Below are positions 1 through 8,302 of a DNA stretch of 24,317 nt, piece by piece; position 1 is the first letter of the stretch; every line of letters begins with the position of its first letter. This DNA comes from CAYHHI01 sp964356335 (lineage in GTDB: Bacteria; Arandabacterota; Arandabacteria; Arandabacterales; Arandabacteraceae), in contig CAYHHI010000048.1 in the NCBI GenBank assembly GCA_964356335.1, positions 1 through 24,317 on the forward strand, read 5' to 3'. Under the pieces are notes generated by a model, which worked only from the letters and a program-made list of their open reading frames with translations, made no database searches and was not told the origin of the DNA. The position numbers and the translations under genes are program-made.

Positions 1-1299
1 CAAACATTAGCTTATTCTGCCCCAGAAACTGTCCAAACAATGGGGGGAAGCTCCGCATCCTTCAGCAGCCGCGGCCCCTCTGATTGCGATGGTGTCACGA
101 AGAAGCCAGAGGTATCTGGGCCGGGGGTCGACGTTTACTCGTGCTACCCGGGCGGAGGTTACACCTGGATGAGCGGAACCTCCATGGCCGGACCTCACGT
201 CGCCGGCGTAGTGGCGCTGATGAGACAGGCCAATCCCAATGCCGATGTGCAAACGATCAAGACTGTCTTGATGAACACCGCCCGCGATCTGGGTACGGCA
301 GGTGAAGACAACGATTACGGCTGGGGCATAATCGACGCCTACGCAGCCGTACAGGCCGTGCTGATGCCTGACACCGAACCGCCAGTGGTGACCGTCATCG
401 CTCCCAACGGCAGCGAGGTCTTGAATGTCGGCAGCGTTTACACCATCAGCTGGACTGCTACTGACAACATAGGTGTGAGCTCCACCAGCCTCTACTACTC
501 TTATGACGGCGGGGTGAATTACAACGTCATCACCAACCTCTCGGGCAACCCGGGCTCATACAACTGGACCGTTCCCAATACGCCTTCCACCCAGTGTCTG
601 GTTAAGGTCTATGCGTACGATGCGGCCGGAAACCAAGGTTCCGATGTGTCCAATGCCTTCTTCACTATCCAGACGCCTACATCTCCATACGTCTGGGTGA
701 AGACGATTGACCTGTCGCTTGTGACCAAGGGGTTCTCTACCAACGCCAAGGCCGTGGTTACTGTATGGAATCAGAACAACCAGCCGGTCAGAAACGCCAC
801 GGTCACGAGCCACTGGGCTGGACTAACCAGCGACAGCGACGTTTTCACAACTGCCAAGAACGGGACCGGCTCCTGCGTTTCCGACAAGCTCAGGAGCCCG
901 GTTGGCTGGTGGTATTACTATGTGGATAACGTGGTGGCATCCGGTTACATCTTCAGAAGTGATATTGGCGTGACTTCTGGCTCCATCCACGCAGGGGGAG
1001 TTATGTCGGCTGTCTCTGCTCCGAGTGAGTTCTCCGTCTCTCAGAGCCATAGCCCTGTCAGCCCTGCAACCGAGTTCTCCCTAAGCCTACCCGAAGACGC
1101 TCATGTGAGCTTTGTGATATACAACGTTGCCGGCCAGAGGGTCAGGACTCTTGTGGATCAGAGCTTGCCCGCGGGATCAAGGACATTGACCTGGGATGGC
1201 ACAGACGCCAGCGGCAGCCCCGTGTCGGACGGAATCTACTTCTACAGAGTTGCCGCCGATGATTACGTGGTCACCCAGAAAATGCTGCTGGTGAAGTAA
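1..1299 (+). CDS. Secreted subtilisin-like (S8) serine protease with C-terminal sorting domain, 5' end cut by window
   Basis: The frame is open to the first base, so the N-terminal part (Asp and His of the catalytic triad, signal peptide) lies outside the window; 432 residues remain. Residues 21-27 (FSSRGPS) and 59-66 (GTSMAGPH) are the classic S8 motifs, with the catalytic Ser at residue 61 of the visible part. After the protease domain (to about residue 120) comes an Ig/fibronectin-like domain starting at PPVVTVIAPNGSEVL, then a second beta-rich domain. The last ~85 residues form a FlgD-Ig / type A sorting-like tail (NVAGQRVRTLVDQ, TWDGTDASG, GIYFYRV, ending KMLLVK). Such tails direct export or cell-surface attachment in FCB-type bacteria. 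It probably degrades extracellular protein; the substrate is not visible. A strong hairpin follows the stop. Confidence 0.93.
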   Translation, partial: QTLAYSAPETVQTMGGSSASFSSRGPSDCDGVTKKPEVSGPGVDVYSCYPGGGYTWMSGTSMAGPHVAGVVALMRQANPNADVQTIKTVLMNTARDLGTAGEDNDYGWGIIDAYAAVQAVLMPDTEPPVVTVIAPNGSEVLNVGSVYTISWTATDNIGVSSTSLYYSYDGGVNYNVITNLSGNPGSYNWTVPNTPSTQCLVKVYAYDAAGNQGSDVSNAFFTIQTPTSPYVWVKTIDLSLVTKGFSTNAKAVVTVWNQNNQPVRNATVTSHWAGLTSDSDVFTTAKNGTGSCVSDKLRSPVGWWYYYVDNVVASGYIFRSDIGVTSGSIHAGGVMSAVSAPSEFSVSQSHSPVSPATEFSLSLPEDAHVSFVIYNVAGQRVRTLVDQSLPAGSRTLTWDGTDASGSPVSDGIYFYRVAADDYVVTQKMLLVK

Positions 1300-1609
1300 A
1301 AGAGAGGAACGGGGAACAGGGCCCTTTGGGGAAGGCCTCCTGCCCTGTGCAGGGGGCTTCCCCACTGCTTTGCCGCCACCGCGCGGTACCACGCCCTTTC
1401 AACATACTCGCACCAGTGGTTACCTCATCACTCATAGCCTGTCTTGACATATCATTTATGGTCTTGACTTTGGATTCGTAGGAGTGATATTCTGACCGCA
1501 CCTTGTCCGACCATGGCCTGGCCGGAGATGCCAGGCAAGACGAAGAGTGGTTTTCTGGGCGAGGAGCCGGGGATCTTTTGGGCCAGAGGAGGCTAGGTCA
1601 GGAGAGTCG
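1300..1609. other. Intergenic region between protease and radical SAM gene
   Basis: 310 bases. Besides the hairpin at 1328-1363 I see only a possible weak promoter on the + strand: TTGACT (1464-1469), 16-base spacer, GATATT (1486-1491), which would place a start near 1498 and give a leader of about 110 bases for the radical SAM gene. A direct repeat, GTCTTGAC at 1441 and again at 1461 (20-bp period), overlaps this element. No credible gene is seen. Confidence 0.4.
1328..1363 (+). terminator. Hairpin terminator candidate after the S8 protease
   Basis: GGGGAAG (1328-1334) pairs perfectly with CTTCCCC (1357-1363). After a one-base bulge, CCTCCTGC (1336-1343) pairs with GCAGGGGG (1349-1356) with one G-T pair, leaving a CCTGT loop. 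The stem begins 28 bases after the protease stop. A proper U-run is missing, so it may act as a transcript-stabilising or attenuating hairpin instead. Confidence 0.6.
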
Positions 1610-3031
1610 ATGAAAATCCTACTTGTTAACCCACCTGCAGGCCTTTCCTATGGCGTTTTAGGCATAAGCCGACCCCCACTTGGTTTAGCATACCTTGCTT
1701 CCGTTCTGCGAGATCATTACGAGGTAAGGATTGTCGATTTCAATGTAGAGCGCCAAGCCTGGTCGAAGTATCCATACAAGGATTTTGACATCGTCGGCAT
1801 CTCGGTTGATACTTCAAGATTTCTGGTATCTTTGAGAATCGCTGAGATTGCTAAGAAGCAGGGGGCCACAGTGGTAATGGGCGGTCCTCATGTGAGCTTC
1901 CTGGACAGGGAGACGCTTGAGAGTGAAGCGGTGGACTACGTTGTTCGAAGCGAGGGGGAGATCTCCTTTCTTTCCTTGGTCGAGTTCCTGAGCAACAAGA
2001 AAGGCTTCGAAGAGGTCTTGGGAGTTTCCTATTTGGCCAATGGCGATTTCCGCAGAACACCTGATGCGCCTTTCATAGAGGATCTGGATTCTCTCCCCTT
2101 CCCGGCAAGGGATCTTCTGCCCCTCAGGCTCTACAAAGAGAAGATGAATGGCCGGCTCATGACTACGTTAGTGACTTCCCGGGGCTGCCCTTTTAATTGC
2201 GAATTCTGCTCGTCGTCTCGATTCTTTGGCGTCCACTGGAGGGCAAGGTCGGCTGAGAACATTCTGGAAGAGGTAGAGTTGCTTTACGAGAAATACAACT
2301 ACCGAGCGCTCTCCTTTGTGGATGACAACTTCACCCTCAATCCCGGCCGCGCCATTAAGATCTCGGAGATGATAATAGCCAAAGGCTGGGATGTGATCTG
2401 GGCTGCAATGTCTCGTGTCGATACAATAGTCAAGAATCCCGACATGGTTCGAACCATGGCCAGAGCTGGCTTCAGGTGGACTTTCATCGGTTTCGAGAGC
2501 GGTAACCAGGAAGCCCTGGATGGATATGGCAAGAAGGCGCTCCTCAAAGATGCGTTAGGAGCGATGGAGGTTCTGAGAGAGAATGGTGTTGAAGTGACGG
2601 GTGCCTTTATACTTGGCGCTCCTGATGAGACCAGGGACATGATGAAGCAGACCATCAACTTCGCAAAACGCCTGAACCCGCGCAGGGCCCAGTTCTCAAT
2701 CCTGACGCCCTACCCGGGAAGCAAGCTCTATGATGACGTAGGGCACCGCCTTCTCACCAAGGACTGGGACTCCTACTCGGGGATGCACCCTACAATGGAG
2801 CTGGACCACGTATCCTATGGAGAGATGAGAAGGCTCCAGTTTACTGCCTATTCCTCCTTTTACGGGCGACCCACAAAGGCACTAGAGAATCTGTCTTACA
2901 TTTGCAGGGTAGTCCCGGGTCTATCGGGGCAGTTCGCTCTCTGGCTCCTTGCCACACCTGCCAACCTCGTTGCTCACCCCGTTTCGTATGCATGGAAGTA
3001 CCTTACCGGTGCCCCGAGGCGTCCTAGCTAG
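1610..3031 (+). CDS. B12-binding-domain radical SAM protein (class B-like)
   Basis: 473 residues from the ATG at 1610, chosen because AGGAGAG lies just upstream and because MKILLVNPP is the standard start of this family; an in-frame ATG at 1547 would add 21 uncharacteristic residues. Residues 1-~170 form a cobalamin-binding-like Rossmann domain (RPPLGLAYLAS, MGGPHVSF). Residues 193-200 carry the [4Fe-4S] motif CPFNCEFC (CxxxCxxC), followed by a TIM-barrel core (VDDNFTLNP, GFESGNQEALD, GAFILGAPDE). Members transfer methyl groups to unactivated carbon or make or break C-C/C-S bonds in lipid, cofactor or natural-product synthesis, and the sequence does not identify the substrate. It stands alone, convergent with the glycosyltransferase gene 33 bases away, so context gives little help. 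Confidence 0.9.
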   Translation: MKILLVNPPAGLSYGVLGISRPPLGLAYLASVLRDHYEVRIVDFNVERQAWSKYPYKDFDIVGISVDTSRFLVSLRIAEIAKKQGATVVMGGPHVSFLDRETLESEAVDYVVRSEGEISFLSLVEFLSNKKGFEEVLGVSYLANGDFRRTPDAPFIEDLDSLPFPARDLLPLRLYKEKMNGRLMTTLVTSRGCPFNCEFCSSSRFFGVHWRARSAENILEEVELLYEKYNYRALSFVDDNFTLNPGRAIKISEMIIAKGWDVIWAAMSRVDTIVKNPDMVRTMARAGFRWTFIGFESGNQEALDGYGKKALLKDALGAMEVLRENGVEVTGAFILGAPDETRDMMKQTINFAKRLNPRRAQFSILTPYPGSKLYDDVGHRLLTKDWDSYSGMHPTMELDHVSYGEMRRLQFTAYSSFYGRPTKALENLSYICRVVPGLSGQFALWLLATPANLVAHPVSYAWKYLTGAPRRPS

Positions 3032-3064
3032 ATCGCAAGTCCAACAGCCTTCATTGCGGCCCTG

Positions 3065-4576
3065 TCATTTGGGTAGGTAAATAATCGTAGGTCTTATTCG
3101 TGCTCCCGTGACAAGCCGGAAGACTTTGTCGTTTGGGAAGTTAAGCTGCTCTTCCTTATAGTATTCTTCACATCTTTCCGGTCCCATGTATGGCCGCCAG
3201 TATGAATCAAGGATGATCGCACTGTATCGTTTTTCCCTCAGGGCGGCATGCAGTTCGTCGATCAGGCGAACTCCTGCTCCACTGTGGTCGCCTCTAAGGA
3301 CATCAGTCACCGCCATTCTATGCGCATAGGAGTTCTTGCCGGCCAAACGCGCCAGATAGCCATGCTCAGGAATAAACACATCTCCCGCGATTCGGGAGAT
3401 CATGGTCACAAACTGCTTTCCGGCCTGCGCATCTGCCTTGGTGGGAATCTGCCCGGCTGGATTGTATCGTAAAACGGCAAGCTGCGTTAGCGTCAGGACC
3501 CCGACCAAGACCCATACGAGCCTCAGCCTATATTCGGACCTCGAGAGTAATAGCCGGGACGCCTCATGAATCGCCAGTCCGAACAATATTGATACACAGG
3601 CGTACGCAGGGATCAGAACATTCCCGGCTCCCCCTGAATGCAATCTGGAGACCCACGCACCTCCAAGCATTCCGAGGGCTAGCATGAGATAGAAAAAGCT
3701 CTTCTGCCTGGTCAAGTGTCGGAAACAGGTAAGCAAGTAGAGCCCTGCCATCGGGCCCGCGACGGGAAGCTTCAGCAATAGGTCACCCAGCCAGAAGCCG
3801 ACCAAAAACTTCCTCACTATTCGATGATGTCTCGGCAACTCAAAGACGTAGTAGCTGTACCATCCGTCATGCATGCGATTCAGGATCAGGGTGGAGATCC
3901 CCACCGTTGCGACGATAGTGCCAATGAAAGAGAAGGATCGCCCCCGAACCTTGAGGCCTTTACGGGGAAGCATGCTCCATAGCATCAAGGGCAATGCAAT
4001 CAACAGCGCTGTCTGCTTCGTGAGGAAGGAAAGCGAAAAAAGCAAGCCGGCGACGACGCCAGAACGCCATGAGGAGTAGAATCTGAGAACGTAGACACCC
4101 GCCAGAAGCAGGAAGAGAAACAGGGAATCGACCCGCGCAAGGTCAAACCAGGCACCGCCTATTTGAAAGGTGGCAGCGAACAAACCCGAGGCGATAAGGC
4201 CTGCGAAGGAGTCCCTGGTTTCTCGCTTGACAATCAAGAAGATCATCCCAAAGCAGCCGATTGAAGCGACAAGGGAGACAAGCCTTAGCGGAATGAACCC
4301 AACACCCAGGGCCACTGAGACTGCGGCCGAAACGTAAAAATAGAGCGGGCCGTATATGAACGGAACGAATTCCAGCGACGGCTCTACGTAAAGCTTCTCG
4401 CCCATCAGGATCCTTCTCACATGATCTAAGGATCCCCCTTCCATCCACTCCAGTTCATACGGGTAGTGAATTCTCAGGATGGCGAGAACCAGATACATGA
4501 CCAGGTATAGGGATGCCCCGAAGAGCAACAAATACCGAGTGAGTCTGACCGCCGGGTCGAGCCTTTCGAGTTTCAT
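3065..4576 (-). CDS. GT-C fold membrane glycosyltransferase (family 39-like)
   Basis: 503 residues with about ten hydrophobic segments. The N-terminal part has one membrane span, then the loop motif YELEWMEGGSLDHV (acidic residues in the first large extracytoplasmic loop) and FIYGPLYFYVSA, which is the pattern of GT39/ArnT/PMT-type transferases that use polyprenyl-phosphate sugars on the outer face of the inner membrane. The C-terminal ~110 residues are soluble. The gene starts 33 bases after the stop of the DUF2207 gene and is probably cotranscribed with it; I see no strong ribosome-binding site, which suits coupling to the upstream gene. Acceptor and sugar are unknown. The radical SAM gene is convergent. 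Confidence 0.8.
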   Translation of the reverse strand: MKLERLDPAVRLTRYLLLFGASLYLVMYLVLAILRIHYPYELEWMEGGSLDHVRRILMGEKLYVEPSLEFVPFIYGPLYFYVSAAVSVALGVGFIPLRLVSLVASIGCFGMIFLIVKRETRDSFAGLIASGLFAATFQIGGAWFDLARVDSLFLFLLLAGVYVLRFYSSWRSGVVAGLLFSLSFLTKQTALLIALPLMLWSMLPRKGLKVRGRSFSFIGTIVATVGISTLILNRMHDGWYSYYVFELPRHHRIVRKFLVGFWLGDLLLKLPVAGPMAGLYLLTCFRHLTRQKSFFYLMLALGMLGGAWVSRLHSGGAGNVLIPAYACVSILFGLAIHEASRLLLSRSEYRLRLVWVLVGVLTLTQLAVLRYNPAGQIPTKADAQAGKQFVTMISRIAGDVFIPEHGYLARLAGKNSYAHRMAVTDVLRGDHSGAGVRLIDELHAALREKRYSAIILDSYWRPYMGPERCEEYYKEEQLNFPNDKVFRLVTGARIRPTIIYLPK

Positions 4577-4609
4577 TCGTAGAGGACTCAGTATATCGGC
4601 TAAGACATC

Positions 4610-6454
4610 CTATCCGGCACCGCCCCCGCCACTGCCGGCTCCTCCTCCCCCACCACCGGATGCTCCCCCGCCAGTTCCCGATGCCGTGCTCATTGTGGAA
4701 GTGACCGTAGCAACCATCGAGGAAAAGGCCGCCCCGAATGACGCCGGCGAGAAGGCACCGGTCGCAGATCCATGATAGATGTACCATGGCACATACGCGC
4801 TGTGCGCATCCGCGGGTATATGAGTGGCCAGCTCCTTGTAGACCCTGTCCCCCAAGCCAAGCACCACACCGTACACCATGTACTCTGAGATGCGGGATAG
4901 CAGGTACTCGCTGCCTGCGGTACGGAACTGGTATCGGCGTAGATACTTCTTGACGGCACCCCATTGCCTGGCCTTGGTCTCGCCCTCGAGTGTCCGATGG
5001 GGCACGAGCAGGGCCAGGATGAACACGACAAATGAGGCCATGCCCAAGCCAACTGCTACCAGTCCAAGGAAAATGGCAGCCGGAACGGTCAGGACGATCA
5101 TCACCCCACCGACCGCAAATCCGTAATACATCCCCCGGATGCTAGCGGTGTCAAACCAGCCTTTTTGCTTTCCCATCTCCTCCACTTGTTTCTTCCACTC
5201 GCCAAAGAACCTGGTGAATCTGCGACGTTCCTTCCCAATCGTCTCGATTGAAATCGAATCCTGACCCTTGGCCAGATCCTCAAAGACAAATCTTAGCAAC
5301 GCGGCTTCGTAGTCGAGCAACTCGGAGACATGCTGCTCCCGATAGGAGCGCTTTAGGTCCCAGTAATGCTGGATCTTCATTCTGGAGCCGCGGAAGAGAC
5401 CTTTCTTCTCCTCAGGCTCCTCTCGAAGCGAGACGAACCCGCGCCGGGCAAGATCAAGCAATGTCCCTACCACGGCGCTGCCCGCGACCTGCCGGCTATA
5501 TAGCAAATAACTGAGCAGCGCGGGGGGTGTTCGCTCGGGGATATCTGAGGACATGTCAAGAATAGTGGGGACTTGCGGCCTCCTTCCATACTTCCGGAAA
5601 ACCACCCACCAGGCCAGCAAGCCTATGAGGCAGATCGTGGGCACCACCCACTCACCGATCGCGTGTCGTTTCTCCCTGGCAGCCAGTCTTTCTGTTGCCG
5701 CATCTCGCTGTCGGTTGGCTTCCATAGCCCACCCGGCTTCTTCGCCCATGATCTCCTGCCGGACGCTCTTTGGTCTTGCGGGCACTGCCGCGAAGACCTC
5801 TGGCGGATAGAGCGCACGTACTTCCAGGTAGGTGTGCGCAGGCAGATATTCGCAACGAGCGACGACAGTACCATCGTCACCGGTCTGGGATTCGGCCCAG
5901 AGGGGTCCGTGAAGCCATTCCTTGATCTGATCTCTCGAAAGTGCCATCGGGGGTCTCAGACGTATCAGAATGTTCTGCTGCGATCTATCCCAGTCTTCAC
6001 TTATGAACTTGAAGTAGAGCACGGCAGCGTCCTCATATCGCTCGATGGCGTTCCCCGCACGGTAATGAAAGATGAATGTTCTCGATTGATCTCGAGCCTC
6101 ATAGAACCAGGTCACCCTGGTGTGCCCCGACATCTTTGAGATCATGTAGGTTCCCGGCTCTTCCGAGTCCGCCAGGCGATATGCGCGGCCGCCTTCGGAG
6201 ACCGCGAAATCCCCTAGGATCACGGGCCCGCCGGTGGGCATATCCCGGTAGAGGAATCTAAAATCCCCCTGGAATTGATATGTTCGCGATTCGGTGATAT
6301 CCATCGTGCCATCCGGCCAGAGCTGCGAATCTATTACAACCTCTGCGATATTGTAGGACTTGGCAGCAAGCGTCTGGGGCGGCATTGCATGGAGCGCAAC
6401 CAGCGCGACGAGGATTAGCGCCGCGCTCCGCACGGGCAGCACTCTACTAAACAC
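4610..6454 (-). CDS. DUF2207-family membrane protein with Gly-rich tail
   Basis: 614 residues. It starts at a GTG (6452-6454) preceded by GAGGAGA (6460-6466), a good ribosome-binding site. Residues 1-31 form a signal peptide. Residues ~33-220 form the DUF2207 extracytoplasmic domain (SYNIAEVVIDSQLWPDGT, ESRTYQFQGDF). One membrane span lies at ~268-288, followed by a charged cytoplasmic region (~290-438) and two more spans (~440-460 and ~462-484). The protein ends in a Gly/Ser-rich tail (593-614), typical of this family. The family is widespread and its molecular role is not established; links to envelope biology are assumed. The Gly tail may drive low-complexity assembly. It is first in the apparent operon with the GT-C transferase. 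Confidence 0.85.
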   Translation of the reverse strand: MFSRVLPVRSAALILVALVALHAMPPQTLAAKSYNIAEVVIDSQLWPDGTMDITESRTYQFQGDFRFLYRDMPTGGPVILGDFAVSEGGRAYRLADSEEPGTYMISKMSGHTRVTWFYEARDQSRTFIFHYRAGNAIERYEDAAVLYFKFISEDWDRSQQNILIRLRPPMALSRDQIKEWLHGPLWAESQTGDDGTVVARCEYLPAHTYLEVRALYPPEVFAAVPARPKSVRQEIMGEEAGWAMEANRQRDAATERLAAREKRHAIGEWVVPTICLIGLLAWWVVFRKYGRRPQVPTILDMSSDIPERTPPALLSYLLYSRQVAGSAVVGTLLDLARRGFVSLREEPEEKKGLFRGSRMKIQHYWDLKRSYREQHVSELLDYEAALLRFVFEDLAKGQDSISIETIGKERRRFTRFFGEWKKQVEEMGKQKGWFDTASIRGMYYGFAVGGVMIVLTVPAAIFLGLVAVGLGMASFVVFILALLVPHRTLEGETKARQWGAVKKYLRRYQFRTAGSEYLLSRISEYMVYGVVLGLGDRVYKELATHIPADAHSAYVPWYIYHGSATGAFSPASFGAAFSSMVATVTSTMSTASGTGGGASGGGGGGAGSGGGGAG

Positions 6455-6499
6455 GTGGTTCTCCTCAGATTAAGATCAGAGACTATCCCCTTAGGGCAA

Positions 6500-6529
6500 A
6501 GCATAGCCCAGGAGGCCAAGCGGGGTCAA
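6500..6529 (-). promoter_or_regulatory. Sigma70-like promoter candidate for the DUF2207/GT-C operon
   Basis: On the minus strand: TTGACC (6524-6529), 18-base spacer, TATGCT (6500-6505), with predicted start near 6493 and a leader of about 40 bases before the GTG start. It fits the consensus at 5/6 and 4/6 positions. Confidence 0.4.
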
Positions 6530-6636
6530 TTGATTCTTCGGCGTTGAGATCGGGTTGCCGTGCAATCGGAAATGACTCCTGTATTGAGAGCTGCCGATCA
6601 CGGAGGAAATGGATATGCAAAGTTCGGATCGTCGGG

Positions 6637-6642
6637 TATAAT
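6637..6642 (+). promoter_or_regulatory. TATAAT -10 element candidate for the Cys-rich lipoprotein gene
   Basis: A perfect TATAAT lies 36 bases before the lipoprotein ATG, in the divergent region. No recognisable -35 hexamer lies 16-18 bases upstream, so it may need an activator or be fortuitous. Confidence 0.35.
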
Positions 6643-6678
6643 GGTATATGTGGGGGCTTAAAGCAAGGGGGTGCGCCC

Positions 6679-7248
6679 ATGAATCTGGCCCGTGAATGTC
6701 AAGCCGATCGCCTCGGCAAGTTTGCCTTGTGCATCATCGCGATATTGGCATTGGCTTACCTTGTCGTGGGCTGCAGTGACTACAGGATTACAGAGCCAAG
6801 CCCCAATGGTCCGCCAGAAGCCCAACCAGGTGGTCCAACGGGCAATCTCGTCAGTATGAGCGCATGCAAGAACCTGGACTTGGCAGCAGGCGGAGGAATC
6901 ACAGCCGAGGACCAAGATTGCATTCAATATGCTTATGAGGGCAGGACTCTGAGGCTCAAGCACGTTAACACAGCATTCAACTGCTGCCCCAACGTGGAGG
7001 CGACCATTCTCGTTCGTGGAGATTCGATATTCGTGTTTGAGCACGAGATTCAGGGGGACTGCAGGTGCCTGTGTCTATACGATCTCGATTACGAGATACG
7101 GCATCTGGAAGTCGGATCATATCGGGTCGTGGTGTCCCAGGAATACTTGTGTGAAGGTGATGAGCCGCTTGAATTCACGATGGACCTGCTTTCCTCCCCC
7201 TCGGGAACCTATTGCGTCAGGAGAGATCATTACCCCTGGGGAGACTGA
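6679..7248 (+). CDS. Cys-rich lipoprotein of unknown function
   Basis: 189 residues from the ATG at 6679, preceded by AAGGGGGT; a longer in-frame start at 6544 lacks a ribosome-binding site and would bury the signal peptide. Residues 13-32 form a lipoprotein signal ending in a lipobox (LVVGC, lipidated Cys32). A Pro/Gly-rich linker follows. The folded part holds SMSACKN, QDCIQYAYEG, FNCCPNVEA, GDCRCLCLYDLDYEI and YLCEGDE, with alternating beta-strand hydrophobicity. I do not recognise a named family. The paired cysteines suggest disulfides or a metal site in a small beta-sandwich outside the inner membrane. It precedes the [4Fe-4S] gene on the same strand, but that gene appears to have its own promoter. 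Confidence 0.75.
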   Translation: MNLARECQADRLGKFALCIIAILALAYLVVGCSDYRITEPSPNGPPEAQPGGPTGNLVSMSACKNLDLAAGGGITAEDQDCIQYAYEGRTLRLKHVNTAFNCCPNVEATILVRGDSIFVFEHEIQGDCRCLCLYDLDYEIRHLEVGSYRVVVSQEYLCEGDEPLEFTMDLLSSPSGTYCVRRDHYPWGD

Positions 7249-7281
7249 AGTTCGCCCTGTTTCTGAAGCCGAAATCGAATC

Positions 7282-7310
7282 TTGACAGCATAGTCCCATG
7301 AACCTACTAT
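7282..7310 (+). promoter_or_regulatory. Sigma70-like promoter for the [4Fe-4S] protein gene
   Basis: TTGACA (7282-7287, perfect), 17-base spacer, TACTAT (7305-7310). The predicted start near 7317 lies after the in-frame ATG at 7309, which therefore cannot be the start codon of this transcript. This supports initiation at 7405 with a leader of about 88 bases. Confidence 0.55.
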
Positions 7311-7404
7311 GAAGCCGACTGCGCCCATGCGCATGACCGGCTCCGGCATATACCCGACAGGCGCATGGCACAGCCTGTGGTCTTGCGTGAGGAGGTGTTA
7401 CGAG

Positions 7405-8250
7405 ATGTGCGAGTTCTGTCATAAACACGGAGAGGGAAAGAAGTGGTACTTGGAGGCCAAGAATTACGCGGAGGACCTGCTCAGCGACGTTCGTCGGCGC
7501 AAGTTCATAGCGGGTTTCTTTGCGGAGTCTGCCGACCTGTCCGAAGGCGTCACGAAAATGGAGCGCCTGGACAGGATACCTGGTTTCGCCAGACGAATCC
7601 TCAGTTGGAACGTGTCCAGAAAGATGAAGAAAATCCACTATGGACAGGTGGTGCCCATCGAGGATGTAGAGCGTGTCTTTGGTTTCGTCAATTCGATCAC
7701 TCGCATAGCCTGCATTTGCCGCAGGGCCACGCTCGGGTCCGAGCAGCGGTATTGTTATGGGATCAGCATGGGCCCGAACGGCGGTGAGTTTGAGAAGATT
7801 CTCGGCGGCGCCGATGCAAGCTATCTCGCCGGGCCCGATGCCGCCGGCGTGGAAAGGCGCACCAAGCAAGAGGCCATTGCCGCTTTCCGCGAGTACGAGA
7901 AGGAGGGCCTATGCCATACGGTCTGGACCTTTCTCCCTCCCTTCATAGGTGGGATCTGCAACTGTGACCGCTCCGACTGCCTCGCCATGCGTTCCACCGT
8001 GACCTACGGCGTGCCCATAATGTTCCGGGCGGAGTACGTCGCCCGGGTAAGCCCCGATCTTTGCAGCGGCTGCCGATCCTGTATGATGGTCTGTCAGTTT
8101 GGCGCCATCGGGTACAGCGCGGCGTCGGAGAAGACTGCCATCGACCCGCGCAGGTGCTATGGCTGTGGCATCTGCCGCGCGGTCTGCGCCAAGAATGCCA
8201 TATCCCTGAGCGACAGAGCCTCCGTCAAGGCTGCCGCGAACCTATGGTAG
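7405..8250 (+). CDS. Multi-[4Fe-4S] ferredoxin-type protein with extra N-terminal Cys motifs
   Basis: 281 residues from the ATG at 7405, set by a very strong AGGAGGTG seven bases upstream and by the family-typical opening MCEFCHKHGEGKKWY. The C-terminal domain has two complete 2[4Fe-4S] ferredoxin motifs: Cys220, 223, 226, 230 and Cys251, 254, 257, 261. Upstream are nine further cysteines: Cys2, Cys5, CIC at 103-105, Cys117, Cys170, and CNC/DC at 185-187 and 192. These could hold one or two additional clusters. There is no signal peptide and no membrane span, so it is a cytoplasmic electron carrier or the electron-transfer subunit of an unseen enzyme. It is followed 52 bases later by a cytochrome c lipoprotein gene. 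I recognise the family only as 4Fe-4S proteins without an assigned reaction. Confidence 0.85.
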   Translation: MCEFCHKHGEGKKWYLEAKNYAEDLLSDVRRRKFIAGFFAESADLSEGVTKMERLDRIPGFARRILSWNVSRKMKKIHYGQVVPIEDVERVFGFVNSITRIACICRRATLGSEQRYCYGISMGPNGGEFEKILGGADASYLAGPDAAGVERRTKQEAIAAFREYEKEGLCHTVWTFLPPFIGGICNCDRSDCLAMRSTVTYGVPIMFRAEYVARVSPDLCSGCRSCMMVCQFGAIGYSAASEKTAIDPRRCYGCGICRAVCAKNAISLSDRASVKAAANLW

Positions 8251-8302
8251 GAGTATGGTTCGAACCGTATCGCCGACCAGTGGCGACTTCGGGAGGATTG
8301 TC

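Noticed and set aside
1444..1472. Promoter based on the perfect TTGACA at 1444
   Set aside because: No -10-like hexamer is found 16-18 bases downstream; the TTGACT 20 bases later fits slightly better.
4479..4775. Proline-rich plus-strand frame of 98 codons
   Set aside because: It is the antisense of the Gly-rich tail of the DUF2207 protein and the start of the glycosyltransferase.
7309..7404. Longer N-terminus for the [4Fe-4S] protein from the ATG at 7309
   Set aside because: That ATG overlaps the -10 box of a good promoter and lacks a ribosome-binding site, whereas 7405 has AGGAGGTG at seven bases and the family-typical start.
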